This document shows positions 57,091 to 64,000 of a DNA stretch of 64,000 nucleotides, piece by piece. The notes below the pieces were generated by a model that saw only the letters and a list, made by a program, of their open reading frames with translations, was not told the origin of the DNA and made no database searches. The translations under genes were made by a program, and so were the position numbers. The stretch comes from Actinomycetospora sp. NBRC 106375. GTDB lineage: Bacteria; Actinomycetota; Actinomycetes; Mycobacteriales; Pseudonocardiaceae. Within the stretch, counting starts at the first letter, position 1; each line of letters starts with the position of its first letter. The stretch spans positions 186,001-250,000 of the forward strand of contig NZ_BSTS01000004.1 in assembly GCF_030269665.1 (NCBI RefSeq). The letters run 5' to 3'.

Positions 57091-59567
57091 AGGTTGCCTC
57101 CCTCGGGCATGTCACGGGCGGTGGAGCCGAGGCCGGCACCCGGCGAGGCGACGTTCGCCTCGTCGGCGCGGCCGGCGTGACCCGACGCGTTCTGGATCGC
57201 GGTCCAGACGCGGTACGGGGTGGTCGGCATGTCGATGTCCTTGACACCGAGGTGGCGGATCGCGTCGAGCACCGAGTTCACGACCGCCGGGGTCGAGGCG
57301 ATCGTCCCGGCCTCGCCGACGCCCTTGACCCCGAGCGGGTTGGTCGTCGACGCGGTCGTGGTGTTCGCGGTGTCGAAACTGATCAGGTCCGCCGCCGACG
57401 GCAGCGTGTAGTCGACCAGCGTGCCCGAGAGCAGCGTGCCCTGGTCGTCGTACGCGGCCTCCTCGTAGAGGGCCTGGGCGATGCCCTGCGCCAGTCCGCC
57501 GTGGACCTGGCCCTCGACGATCAGCGGGTTGATCACGTTGCCGACGTCGTCCACGCAGACGTACTTGTACATCTCGACGAAGCCGGTCTCGGTGTCGACC
57601 TCGACGGCGCACAGGTGCGTGCCGTGCGGGAACGAGAAGTTCTCCGGGTCGAACGTCGCGTGGGCGTCGATGTCGGGCTCGATGCCCTCGGGGTAGTCGT
57701 GGGCGGCGAACACCGCGAGCGCGATGTCCTGGATGCCCACACCCTTGTCGGTGCCCTTGACCGTGAACTTGCCGCCGGAGAACTCGAGGTCGCCCTCGGA
57801 GGCCTCGAGCATGTGCGCGGCGATCGGCTTGGCCTTCTCGACGACCTTCTCGGCCGCCTTGACGACGGCGATGCCGCCGACCGCGAGCGAGCGCGAGCCG
57901 TACGTGTCGAGGCCCTTGTACGACGACTGGGTGTCGCCGTGGAGGATCTCGACGTCCTCGAAGGGCACGCCGAGCTGGTCGGCGACGATCTGCGAGAACG
58001 CCGTCTCGTGGCCCTGCCCGTGCGGGCTGACGCCGACGACGACCTCGGCCTTGCCGGTGGGCTGCATCCGGATGGATGCGGTCTCCCAGCCGCCGGCGCC
58101 GTAATCGAGCGAGCCGAGCACGCGCGACGGGGCCAGACCGCACATCTCGGTGAAGGTCGAGATGCCGATACCGAGCTGCTTGACGTCGCCGCGGCGGCGA
58201 CGCTCCTGCTGCTCCCGGCGCAGGCCGTCGTAGTCGAACATCTGCTTGGCCTGCGCGGTGGCGGCCTCGTAGTTGCCCGTGTCGTAGGTCAGCGTGCTGA
58301 CCGTGGTGAACGGGAACTCCTCGTGCTTGATCCAGTTCTTCTCGCGGAACTCGAGCGGCTCCATGCCCAGCTCGAGGGCCGCCTCGTCCATCAGGCGCTC
58401 GATGCCGAAGGTGGCCTCCGGGCGGCCGGCGCCGCGGTAGGCGTCGGTGAGCGTCTTGGTGGTGAAGACGTTGGTGCAGTCGAACCGGTAGGCCGGGATC
58501 TTGTAGATCGCGTTGAACATGAACGCGCCGAGGATCGGCACGCCCGGCCCGACGAGGCCGAGGTAGGCGCCCATGTCGGCGATCAGCCGCACGTCCAGGC
58601 CGGTGATCCGCCCGTCCTTGGTGACGGACATGGCCAGCTCCTGGACCTGGTCACGGCCGTGGTGGGCGGTGAGCAGGGACTCCGAGCGGGTCTCGGTCCA
58701 CTTCACCGGCTTGCCCGTCTTCTGGGCCACCAGCAGGGTCACGACCTCCTCGGGCGCGACGGCGATCTTGCCGCCGAACCCGCCGCCGACGTCCGGCGCG
58801 ATGACGCGGATCTTGTGCTCGGGCAGGCCGAGCGTCAGGGCCAGCATCGTCTTGAGGATGTGCGGGACCTGGGTCGACGACCACATGGTCAGCTGCTCGG
58901 CGTTCGGGTCGACGACCGTGGAGCGCGGCTCCATGAACACCGGCACGAGGCGCTGCTGGCGGAAGCGGCGCCGCACGATGATCTGGTCGTCGTCCGACTC
59001 GGCCTTCTTCAGCGCCTCGGCGACGCTGCCGCCCGAGCCGGCCTCACCGGAGTCGAACACCCACTGCGCATTGGCGTTCGTGCCGATCTCGGGGTGCACG
59101 AGGGTGGCGCCGTCCTTGAGCGCCTCCTCCATGTCGAGGACCGGCTCGAGCTCGGAGTAGTCGACCTCGACCAGCTCGGCGGCGTCCTTGGCGATCGCCG
59201 CGCTGCGGGCGACGACCACCGCGACGCCCTCGCCGGCGAAGTTGACCCGGCTGCCCGCCAGCGCCGGGCGCTGCGGGGCCTTCATGTCCTTCGTGATCGG
59301 CCAGGCGCAGGGCAGCTGCACCTGGTCGGCGCCGAGGTCGGCCGCCGAGTACACCGCGACGACGCCCGGGACCTGCTTGGCCGCCGAGGTGTCGATGCCC
59401 TTGATGTCCGCGTGCGCGAACGGGCTGCGGACGATCGAGATGTGCAGCAGGCCGGTGAGGGCCTGGTTGTCGGTCCACCGGGTCCGCCCGGTGATCAGGC
59501 GCCGGTCCTCCTTGCGGCGGCGGTCGCGCCCGATCTCCTGGGTCGGCGTGTTCTCCGTGGTCGTCAT
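57087..59567 (-). CDS. coxL: Molybdenum hydroxylase large subunit, form II CoxL-like
   Basis: This 826-residue catalytic subunit binds molybdopterin cytosine dinucleotide. It contains the N-terminal GRDRRRKEDRRLITGRTRWTDN, PDVGGGFGGKIAVAPEEVV, and the active-site loop AYRGAGRPEATFGIERL at about residue 380. Genuine CO dehydrogenase (form I) has AYxCSFR, whereas AYRGAGR marks form II, whose substrate is unsettled. VEGQVHGGLAQGIAQALYEEA and GVKGVGEAGT (catalytic Glu) are present. Its ATG shares one base with the coxS stop. I therefore call it a putative aerobic CO dehydrogenase-like hydroxylase. Confidence 0.93.
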   Translation of the reverse strand: MTTTENTPTQEIGRDRRRKEDRRLITGRTRWTDNQALTGLLHISIVRSPFAHADIKGIDTSAAKQVPGVVAVYSAADLGADQVQLPCAWPITKDMKAPQRPALAGSRVNFAGEGVAVVVARSAAIAKDAAELVEVDYSELEPVLDMEEALKDGATLVHPEIGTNANAQWVFDSGEAGSGGSVAEALKKAESDDDQIIVRRRFRQQRLVPVFMEPRSTVVDPNAEQLTMWSSTQVPHILKTMLALTLGLPEHKIRVIAPDVGGGFGGKIAVAPEEVVTLLVAQKTGKPVKWTETRSESLLTAHHGRDQVQELAMSVTKDGRITGLDVRLIADMGAYLGLVGPGVPILGAFMFNAIYKIPAYRFDCTNVFTTKTLTDAYRGAGRPEATFGIERLMDEAALELGMEPLEFREKNWIKHEEFPFTTVSTLTYDTGNYEAATAQAKQMFDYDGLRREQQERRRRGDVKQLGIGISTFTEMCGLAPSRVLGSLDYGAGGWETASIRMQPTGKAEVVVGVSPHGQGHETAFSQIVADQLGVPFEDVEILHGDTQSSYKGLDTYGSRSLAVGGIAVVKAAEKVVEKAKPIAAHMLEASEGDLEFSGGKFTVKGTDKGVGIQDIALAVFAAHDYPEGIEPDIDAHATFDPENFSFPHGTHLCAVEVDTETGFVEMYKYVCVDDVGNVINPLIVEGQVHGGLAQGIAQALYEEAAYDDQGTLLSGTLVDYTLPSAADLISFDTANTTTASTTNPLGVKGVGEAGTIASTPAVVNSVLDAIRHLGVKDIDMPTTPYRVWTAIQNASGHAGRADEANVASPGAGLGSTARDMPEGGNL

Positions 59568-60088
59568 CAGGCGCCCCCGCCCGCGACGGGCTGGCCGGCG
59601 GGCTGGGTCGGGGCCGCGGCGCCGGGCTTCATCTTCGACGCCGCGTCCTGGACCGCCCGGACGATGTTCTGGTAGCCGGTGCAGCGGCAGAGGTTGCCCT
59701 CGATGCCCTCACGGACCTCCTGCTCGGAGGGGTCGGGGTTGTCCCCGAGCAGGTCGATCGACTGCATGATCATGCCGGGCGTGCAGTAGCCGCACTGCAG
59801 GGCGTGGTTGTCGTGGAAGGCCTGCTGCACGGGGTGCAGCTGGCCGTCACGCTCGAGCCCCTCGACCGTGAGCACCTCGGCGCCGTTGGCCTGGACGGCC
59901 AGCACCGAGCAGGACTTCACGCTCATCCCGTCGAGGTGGACGGTGCACGCTCCGCAGTTGCTGGTGTCGCAGCCGATCACCGTGCCCGTCTTGCCGAGTC
60001 GTTCACGCAGGTACTGGACGAGCAGCATGCGCGGCTCGACGTCGTCCTCGTAGACGAGGCCGTCGACGGTGGTCCGGATGCGTGCCAT
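59567..60088 (-). CDS. coxS: 2Fe-2S subunit of the molybdenum hydroxylase (CoxS-like)
   Basis: This 173-residue electron-transfer subunit has two iron-sulfur clusters: a plant-ferredoxin-type site ([16 protein letters not shown] and [11 protein letters not shown]) and a helical-domain site ([11 protein letters not shown] and [15 protein letters not shown]). A Pro/Gly/Ala tail follows. The ATG at 60088 has GGAGTGAGG upstream and is preferred over the GTG 9 bp earlier. It is the first gene of the operon, with the promoter somewhere in the unusually long repeat-containing region upstream. Confidence 0.93.
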   Translation of the reverse strand: MARIRTTVDGLVYEDDVEPRMLLVQYLRERLGKTGTVIGCDTSNCGACTVHLDGMSVKSCSVLAVQANGAEVLTVEGLERDGQLHPVQQAFHDNHALQCGYCTPGMIMQSIDLLGDNPDPSEQEVREGIEGNLCRCTGYQNIVRAVQDAASKMKPGAAAPTQPAGQPVAGGGA

Positions 60089-60421
60089 GGACCTCACTCC
60101 TCACTCGGCCCAGCGACGAGGCACCGGAGCCCTGACGTCGAGACCGAGGACGTGGTGGTGGTGTTCGAACCGCACCCGCCACCGCTGGCGGTGGCGCGCG
60201 CGAGTTGCCGACCATCTCCGGCGTGGCGGCGGACACATCACACCCCCGTCGTGGAGGCGGCGCAACATCCACTGCGGCCCCGGAATCGCCTGGTCGGAGG
60301 GCGTCCTCGTGCTCGATCCGCAGTCGCGGAATCAACGGGGTCGCAGCGCCGAATCTGCGGCCCGAGGACCGGTCACGGTGTGACGTCGATGCCCGAAAGA
60401 GGCCGGTACGGACAGCCGAGC

Positions 60422-60441
60422 CCCCCTCCGTTCGGAGGGGG
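60422..60441. terminator. Hairpin in the cox upstream region
   Basis: CCCCCTCC-GTTC-GGAGGGGG forms an 8-bp stem. It could end readthrough from the MOSC/mftF side toward cox on the minus strand. Confidence 0.4.
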
Positions 60442-60487
60442 TGGAACTTCACGCTGAGCGCACCTCCGATCGCGCCCTGTTCGGGGG

Positions 60488-60536
60488 TGATCGGGGGCGT
60501 GGTCGGGGGGCGTGGTCGGGGGCGTGGTCGGGGGCG
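60488..60536. repeat. 12-nt tandem repeat, four units
   Basis: Units of GTGGTCGGGGGC, the first with one change and the second with an extra G. Very G-rich on the plus strand. Confidence 0.7.
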
Positions 60537-60550
60537 TGCGGCGCGGGGTC

Positions 60551-60619
60551 GTTCGAGCAATGCGGCTTTGCTGGCGTGTGACGCCAGGATCGCCACATCC
60601 TCGGGTGCGCGACACGCCG
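60551..60619 (+). repeat. 69-nt palindromic element, copy A (non-coding)
   Basis: It runs from GTTCGAGC to GACACGCCG with the core CTGGCGTGTGACGCCAG and longer imperfect arms (CGAG..ATGCGGC against GCCACATCCTCG). Lies 11 bp beyond the MOSC gene stop. Same length and sequence family as copies B and C inside mftF. Confidence 0.88.
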
Positions 60620-60630
60620 GGGAGCGCGGG

Positions 60631-61263
60631 TCAGACCAGGCGCTTGCGGGCCCACTCGTGGTACCAGGACGGCAGACCCGGGGCGTCGAGCAGGCGGGCC
60701 GCGCGGGCCCGGTCGTGGTGGAAGATCGCGAAGACCTCGGCCACCGGGACGCCGTCCTCGGGCCGGTCGAGCACCGTGATCGTGTCGCCGGCCGCGAGCG
60801 TCCCCGGAGTGATGACTCGGAGGTAGACGCCGGGCCGGACGGCGGCGACGAAACGCCGGGGCATGGCGCGGTCGCCGGCGCGCAGGCCGAGCTTGAAGCA
60901 CGGGATGCGCGGCTGGACCACCTCGAGCAGCGCGGTGCCGATCCGCCAGCGCTCGCCGACCCGCGCGTCGCGCAGGTCGTAGCCGACGGTGGTGAGGTTC
61001 TGGCCGAAGACCTGGTCGTCGAGGGCGCCGAGCTCCGCGCGCCACCAGGCGAGGTCCTCCTCGGCGTAGGCGTAGACCGACTTCTCCGGCCCGCCGTGGT
61101 TGACGCGGTCGGCCTGCTCGTCGCCTGCGAGGTTCTCCGCCCCGACCGCGACGGGGCCCTCGACGGGCTCCTTCCAGATGGCGGTGCTCGTCGACTCGCC
61201 GTCGCGGGGCCCGGGGACGGTGCGGGGGCGCCCGACGGCGACGGTGCGGACGCGCGGGGTCAC
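60631..61263 (-). CDS. MOSC-domain protein
   Basis: This is a 210-residue MOSC protein of the YiiM type, a family that binds the molybdenum cofactor or handles sulfur for it. Features are NLAGDEQADRVNHGGPEKSVYAYAEEDLAWW, FGQNLTTVGYDLRDARVGERWRIGTALLEV, and the conserved Cys region QPRIPCFKLGLRAG. The GTG start overlaps the mftF stop (GTGA) and has GGGAAGGG upstream, so it is translated with mftF. A terminal VFAIFHHDRARAARLLDAPGLPSWYHEWARKRL matches the short C-terminal extension of the family. Confidence 0.9.
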   Translation of the reverse strand: MTPRVRTVAVGRPRTVPGPRDGESTSTAIWKEPVEGPVAVGAENLAGDEQADRVNHGGPEKSVYAYAEEDLAWWRAELGALDDQVFGQNLTTVGYDLRDARVGERWRIGTALLEVVQPRIPCFKLGLRAGDRAMPRRFVAAVRPGVYLRVITPGTLAAGDTITVLDRPEDGVPVAEVFAIFHHDRARAARLLDAPGLPSWYHEWARKRLV

Positions 61264-62750
61264 CGGTCGGGTCCCTTCCCGCTGAGGTCCGGGCGCAGCG
61301 GGGCGAGCGTGCGGTGCCGCCACGCGCCCCACCAGAGCCCCGCGCCGTAGGCGAGGTCGTCGAGGCGATGCGCGACGACGTGCCCGACCACGTCAGTCGC
61401 GCCGGGTTCGCGAAAGCGCCACCAGTCGGCGAGCCCTTCGGCCGTCGCCGCGATGAGGAGTGCTCGGCGGACCCGCCGCGAGACGAGCGCCCCGACGACG
61501 GCCGCGGGCCACCAGTGCCGCGTCAGCGCCCCCGCCGCCTGCCACGCCGCCCCGCCCAGCCCCCACGGCGCGAGCACCGCCGCGAGCCGGACGGCGGGGA
61601 GCCAGGGCGTTCGAGCAATGCGGCTTTCCTGGCGTCTGACGCCAGGATCGCCACATCCTCGCTGTGGCGACACGCCGGGCTTGGGTCGTCGGGCGTCGTG
61701 CAGACCTTTCGCAAGGCGGACCGCGGCGAATGCCGTCACCGCGCCTGCGGCGACGGTGCTCCACCGGCGCTGGAGGCCGAGGAGCGTCACGGTGGCCGCG
61801 GTCCACGGCGCGAGGGCCACCGGCGGCACGCGGCGCGGGTGGCGCAAGGCGAGCGGCGCGGCGCCCGTGCCGTAGAACGCCTTGCGCGCGAGCCACGGGC
61901 CGACGGCGTCGCGGTGCTCGTGCGCGACCCGCGACGCCGGCTCGTAGCGCAGCCGCCACCCGGCTCCCGCGAGACGCCAGACGAGGTCGACGTCCTCGGC
62001 GACGGGCATGTCCTCGGCGAACCCGTCGCCCAGCGCCTCGCGGCGCACCAGCAACGCCGCGCTGGGCACGTAGGCCACCCGAGACCGGGCGGTCACGGGT
62101 GCCGGACGGGCACCGAGGTCCAGGCTCGACCGCCGCTCCTCGTAGCGGGCCACGGCGTGTCGCGCGAGCGAGGATGTGGCGATCCTGGCGTCAGACGCCA
62201 GCAAAGCCGCATCGCTCGAACACCCGGGTGCACGCCACGCCACGATGCGGGGGGCGGCGAGGGCGACGGCGGGGTCGGCGAGGTGCCCGAGCAGCGGCGC
62301 GAGCCAGCCGGGTTCCGGGACGACGTCGGAGTCGAGGAACGCGACGAGCGCGCCGGACGCCGCGGCGGCGCCGGTGTTGCGGGCGGCGGCGGGGCCGCGG
62401 GACGTCGCGTGGCGCACGACGCGCGCGCCGAACGCCGCCCGCTCCGTCGCCGCGGGGTCGGCGGAGCCGTCGTCGACGACGACCACCTCGCCGAGCCCCG
62501 GGGCCGTGGCGCGCAGCGCGTCGAGCAGGCGGGCGAGCTCGGCGGGGCGGTCACGCACCGGGACGACCACCGAGACGTCGGCCGGCGACGGCGCGTCGGG
62601 ATGGGTCGGCTCGGGGTGCGCGACGCCCGCGTCGGTGAGCAGACGCGCGAGGGCCGCGGAGGTGGCGTCGGTGACGACGAGCCGGGCGTCGGGCGCGATC
62701 CCGGCGGGTCCGGCGAGACGCCCGTACGCCGCCGGCGACAGGTGCAGCAC
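61260..62750 (-). CDS. mftF: Mycofactocin glycosyltransferase MftF carrying two inserted 69-nt elements
   Basis: MftF is a GT2 glycosyltransferase that adds glucose units to mycofactocin. The GT-A core shows VSVVVPVRDRPAELARLL, EVVVVDDGSADPA, SRGPAAARNTGAAAASG and AFLDSDVVPEPGWL. Acceptor-side motifs are VARYEERRSSLDLG, YVPSAALLVRREAL, EDVDLVWRLAGAGWRLRYEP and KAFYGTGAAPL. The C-terminal part (HWWPAAVVGALVSRRVRRALL, LDDLAYGAGLWWGA) is typical. Two 23-codon insertions interrupt it. Coordinates use the first canonical start (GTG 62750), but homology continues in frame upstream to about 62831 (GWTVVLDRRVLRVDGGRTLVGGSPPR) with no ATG, GTG or TTG. The real start is therefore unclear. Confidence 0.85.
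   Translation of the reverse strand: MLHLSPAAYGRLAGPAGIAPDARLVVTDATSAALARLLTDAGVAHPEPTHPDAPSPADVSVVVPVRDRPAELARLLDALRATAPGLGEVVVVDDGSADPAATERAAFGARVVRHATSRGPAAARNTGAAAASGALVAFLDSDVVPEPGWLAPLLGHLADPAVALAAPRIVAWRAPGCSSDAALLASDARIATSSLARHAVARYEERRSSLDLGARPAPVTARSRVAYVPSAALLVRREALGDGFAEDMPVAEDVDLVWRLAGAGWRLRYEPASRVAHEHRDAVGPWLARKAFYGTGAAPLALRHPRRVPPVALAPWTAATVTLLGLQRRWSTVAAGAVTAFAAVRLAKGLHDARRPKPGVSPQRGCGDPGVRRQESRIARTPWLPAVRLAAVLAPWGLGGAAWQAAGALTRHWWPAAVVGALVSRRVRRALLIAATAEGLADWWRFREPGATDVVGHVVAHRLDDLAYGAGLWWGAWRHRTLAPLRPDLSGKGPDR
61609..61677 (+). repeat. 69-nt palindromic element, copy B (inside mftF, antisense orientation)
   Basis: Same 69-nt unit as copy A, sense on the plus strand while mftF is on the minus strand. 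It is read in mftF as PGVSPQRGCGDPGVRRQ followed by ESRIART, with no stop and no frame change. Confidence 0.9.
62153..62221 (-). repeat. 69-nt palindromic element, copy C (inside mftF, sense orientation)
   Basis: Same 69-nt unit in the opposite orientation to copy B. It is read in mftF as CSSDAALLASDARIATSS followed by LARHA, again in frame. Confidence 0.9.
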
Positions 62751-62937
62751 GCGCGGCGGCGAGCCCCCGACGAGCGTGCGCCCGCCGTCGACGCGCAGGA
62801 CCCGGCGGTCGAGGACGACGGTCCAGCCGTGCGGCGGTCGGGTGGGCCGCGCGGACGCCCGGGCGGCGGTCGAGGTGGCGATGGCGGGCGAGTCTAGGTA
62901 TCCCGACGCCGCCGGGCAGCGACCGAGGACACGCTCC

Positions 62938-63369
62938 TCAGGCCGCGACCACCGACTTCGTGACCTGGCTCAGCGCGACCGGGCGCTCCGGCGAGCCCTC
63001 GAGACTCGCCGTCACCGTCACGAAGGCGAGCTCGCGGGCCCGCTTGGCGAGCCTGCCGACCACGCGCACACGCCGGCCCGCGGGCGCCGGGCGGAGGTAC
63101 TGGGTCGAGATCTGGTGGGTCACGGCGTGCTGGGCGGGCGTGAGCGTCGGGAGCACGGCCAGGTAGCCCGCGAGCTCGATCGCGGCGCCGAGCGCGGCCG
63201 CGTGCAGGGTCGCCGCGGGCGTGACGGCGATCCCGGAGACGGGCAGGGCGACACCGTCCAGAGGCGCGTGGGGATCGACGAACTCGACGCCCAGCGCGTC
63301 GGGCAGCGCGACCGCGAGGGCGGCCTCCGCGCGGGCCAGCAGATCGTCGCCGGTGAGCAGTCCGGTCAT
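62938..63369 (-). CDS. PaaI/hotdog-fold thioesterase-like protein
   Basis: This 143-residue single hotdog-domain protein has GVALPVSGIAVTPAATLHAAALGAAIELAGYLAVLPTL on the central helix and HQISTQYLRPAPAGRRVRVVGRLAKRARELAFVTVTASL at the C-terminal sheet. It probably hydrolyses an acyl-CoA. The ATG at 63369 (MTGLLTG) is preferred; the upstream extension overlaps the divergent gene. It ends 56 bp before the first mftF-like codons and may be on the same message as mftF and the MOSC gene. Confidence 0.8.
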   Translation of the reverse strand: MTGLLTGDDLLARAEAALAVALPDALGVEFVDPHAPLDGVALPVSGIAVTPAATLHAAALGAAIELAGYLAVLPTLTPAQHAVTHQISTQYLRPAPAGRRVRVVGRLAKRARELAFVTVTASLEGSPERPVALSQVTKSVVAA

Positions 63370-63445
63370 GTCACCCGAAGGTCCTCCCCGTCCCCGGCCG
63401 GCCGGTGAACGTGGCGAGGACGCCCGCCGACGGGACCATGAGGGA

Positions 63446-64000
63446 ATGCCGCGCGTCGCCCTGGCCACCAGCCGTGAGGTCCCCGGTCTCCTCGACGACG
63501 AGGGCCTCCTGCTCCGCGACCGCCTGCGCGCGCGGGGTCTCGACGCCGGGCCCGCGGTCTGGGACGACCCGGAGGTCGCCTGGGACGCCGTCGACCTCGT
63601 CCTCGTCCGCTCGACCTGGGACTACGCGCTGCGCCGGACCGCGTTCCTCGCGTGGGCCGACGAGGTCGCGGGCCGGACCCGGCTGTACAACCCGCCGGCC
63701 GTGCTCGCCTGGACCACCGACAAGCACTACCTCCTCGAGCTGGCTGACGCGGGGCTGCCGGTGGTGCCGTCGGCGATCGTGGAGCCGGGGGGCGACCCCG
63801 ACGGCCACCCGTTCCGCGCCGTCGAGCACGTCGTGAAGCCGTGCGTGTCGGCCGGTTCGAAGGACACCCTGCGCTGCGGCGCGGACGAGACGGCGCGCTC
63901 GGCCGGGCACGTCCGCAGGCTGCTGGACGCCGGGCGTCCCGTGCTCGTGCAGCCCTACCTGCCCGCCGTGGACGAGGTGGGCGAGACGGCGGTCGTCGCG
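63446..64000 (+). CDS. ATP-grasp-domain protein (3' end outside window)
   Basis: The 185 codons visible start at an ATG with AGGGA just upstream and run past the right edge. RVALATSREVPGLLDDEGLLLRDRLRARGLDAGPAVWDD, DLVLVRSTWDYALRR, TRLYNPPAVLAWTTDKHYLLELADAGLPVVPSAIV and HVVKPCVSAGSKDT are typical of the RimK/PurK-like ATP-grasp proteins that ligate an amine to a carboxylate. The ATP-binding glycine loop and Mg site lie beyond the window. Divergent from the thioesterase gene. Confidence 0.82.
   Translation, partial: MPRVALATSREVPGLLDDEGLLLRDRLRARGLDAGPAVWDDPEVAWDAVDLVLVRSTWDYALRRTAFLAWADEVAGRTRLYNPPAVLAWTTDKHYLLELADAGLPVVPSAIVEPGGDPDGHPFRAVEHVVKPCVSAGSKDTLRCGADETARSAGHVRRLLDAGRPVLVQPYLPAVDEVGETAVVA

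Larger units (their letters stand above)
60089..60550. other. 462-bp non-coding region upstream of the cox operon
   Basis: No gene is supported here; the short open frames are compositional. It should contain the coxS promoter. Visible structure: a hairpin at 60422-60441, a 12-nt tandem repeat at 60488-60536, and a 69-nt palindromic element immediately beyond, at 60551. Confidence 0.5.

Noticed and set aside
57177-59675. 832-codon open frame antisense to coxL
   Set aside because: No recognisable motif, and coxL is unambiguous in the other strand.
60551-62221. Insertion sequence with terminal inverted repeats between the two outer 69-nt copies
   Set aside because: Between the copies are the ordinary MOSC gene and mftF. 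There is no transposase, and the copies are interspersed units rather than IS ends.
1-64000. tRNA, rRNA or integrated phage and plasmid genes
   Set aside because: No cloverleaf with a CCA-adjacent acceptor, rRNA-like segment, integrase, relaxase or capsid-type protein was seen.

Overview
The window is a chromosomal segment of a high-GC actinomycete (well above 70 % GC by eye, strong G/C third-position bias, many GTG starts). Mycofactocin glycosyltransferase MftF, a mycothiol-enzyme-type (DinB_2/MPI) protein, and a set of small conserved families (DUF2530, sacsin-like ATPase with DUF3027, MFS with DUF2771, CspB with a C-terminal extension) point to the Mycobacteriales/Pseudonocardiales. Pseudonocardia or a close relative is my best guess, from family content only. 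I see no rRNA, tRNA, CRISPR array, transposase, phage gene or origin.

Layout. 1-1.5 kb: the end of a membrane-anchored molybdopterin oxidoreductase and a small membrane partner. 1.5-8.1 kb: a translationally coupled minus-strand cassette (acyl-CoA ligase, two methyltransferases, a SnoaL-like protein) facing a large LuxR-type ATPase regulator. 8.2-12.1 kb: an SfnG-like flavin monooxygenase, an amidase homologue that has lost its catalytic cysteine, and a purine permease. 12.1-18.4 kb: conserved actinobacterial housekeeping-type genes. 18.5-25.4 kb: two large secreted proteins, a ricin-lectin protein and a 1,639-residue double beta-propeller. 25.4-29.9 kb: cold-shock protein, LuxR regulator, cupin, acyl-CoA synthetase, DinB_2 enzyme. 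29.9-34.7 kb: a five-gene amidase/amidohydrolase operon with its own GntR regulator and a candidate operator. 34.9-39.2 kb: AMP nucleosidase and a TOBE-regulator-modABC molybdate operon. 39.3-45.6 kb: acyl-CoA dehydrogenase, LuxR regulator, two related secreted proteins, a repeat-bearing membrane protein and an RND-type adaptor. 45.6-49.1 kb: aldoxime dehydratase, TetR regulator and SDR gene around a palindromic operator, and an aldehyde dehydrogenase with an internal deletion. 49.4-55.1 kb: moaA-moaD, alkylation repair (Ogt, AlkA), VOC, AraC and P1 peptidase genes. 55.2-60.1 kb: a form II cox (molybdenum hydroxylase) operon. 60.1-64 kb: repeat-rich DNA, a MOSC protein, MftF, a thioesterase and a truncated ATP-grasp gene.

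Molybdenum is a recurring theme: molybdate uptake (modABC), cofactor synthesis (moaA, moaD), a MOSC protein, and two Mo enzymes (sulfite-oxidase type and xanthine-dehydrogenase type).

The most unusual signals are two families of small palindromic repeats. One is a 69-nt element (exactly 23 codons) present three times within 1.7 kb; two copies lie in frame, in opposite orientations, inside mftF, like the protein-coding palindromic elements known from Rickettsia. The other is a 40-nt near-perfect palindrome present three times between genes, with constant ends and centre but covarying arms. Several likely pseudoenzymes or remnants also stand out: the Cys-less nitrilase-family protein, the deleted aldehyde dehydrogenase and a HAD-like protein without its nucleophile.
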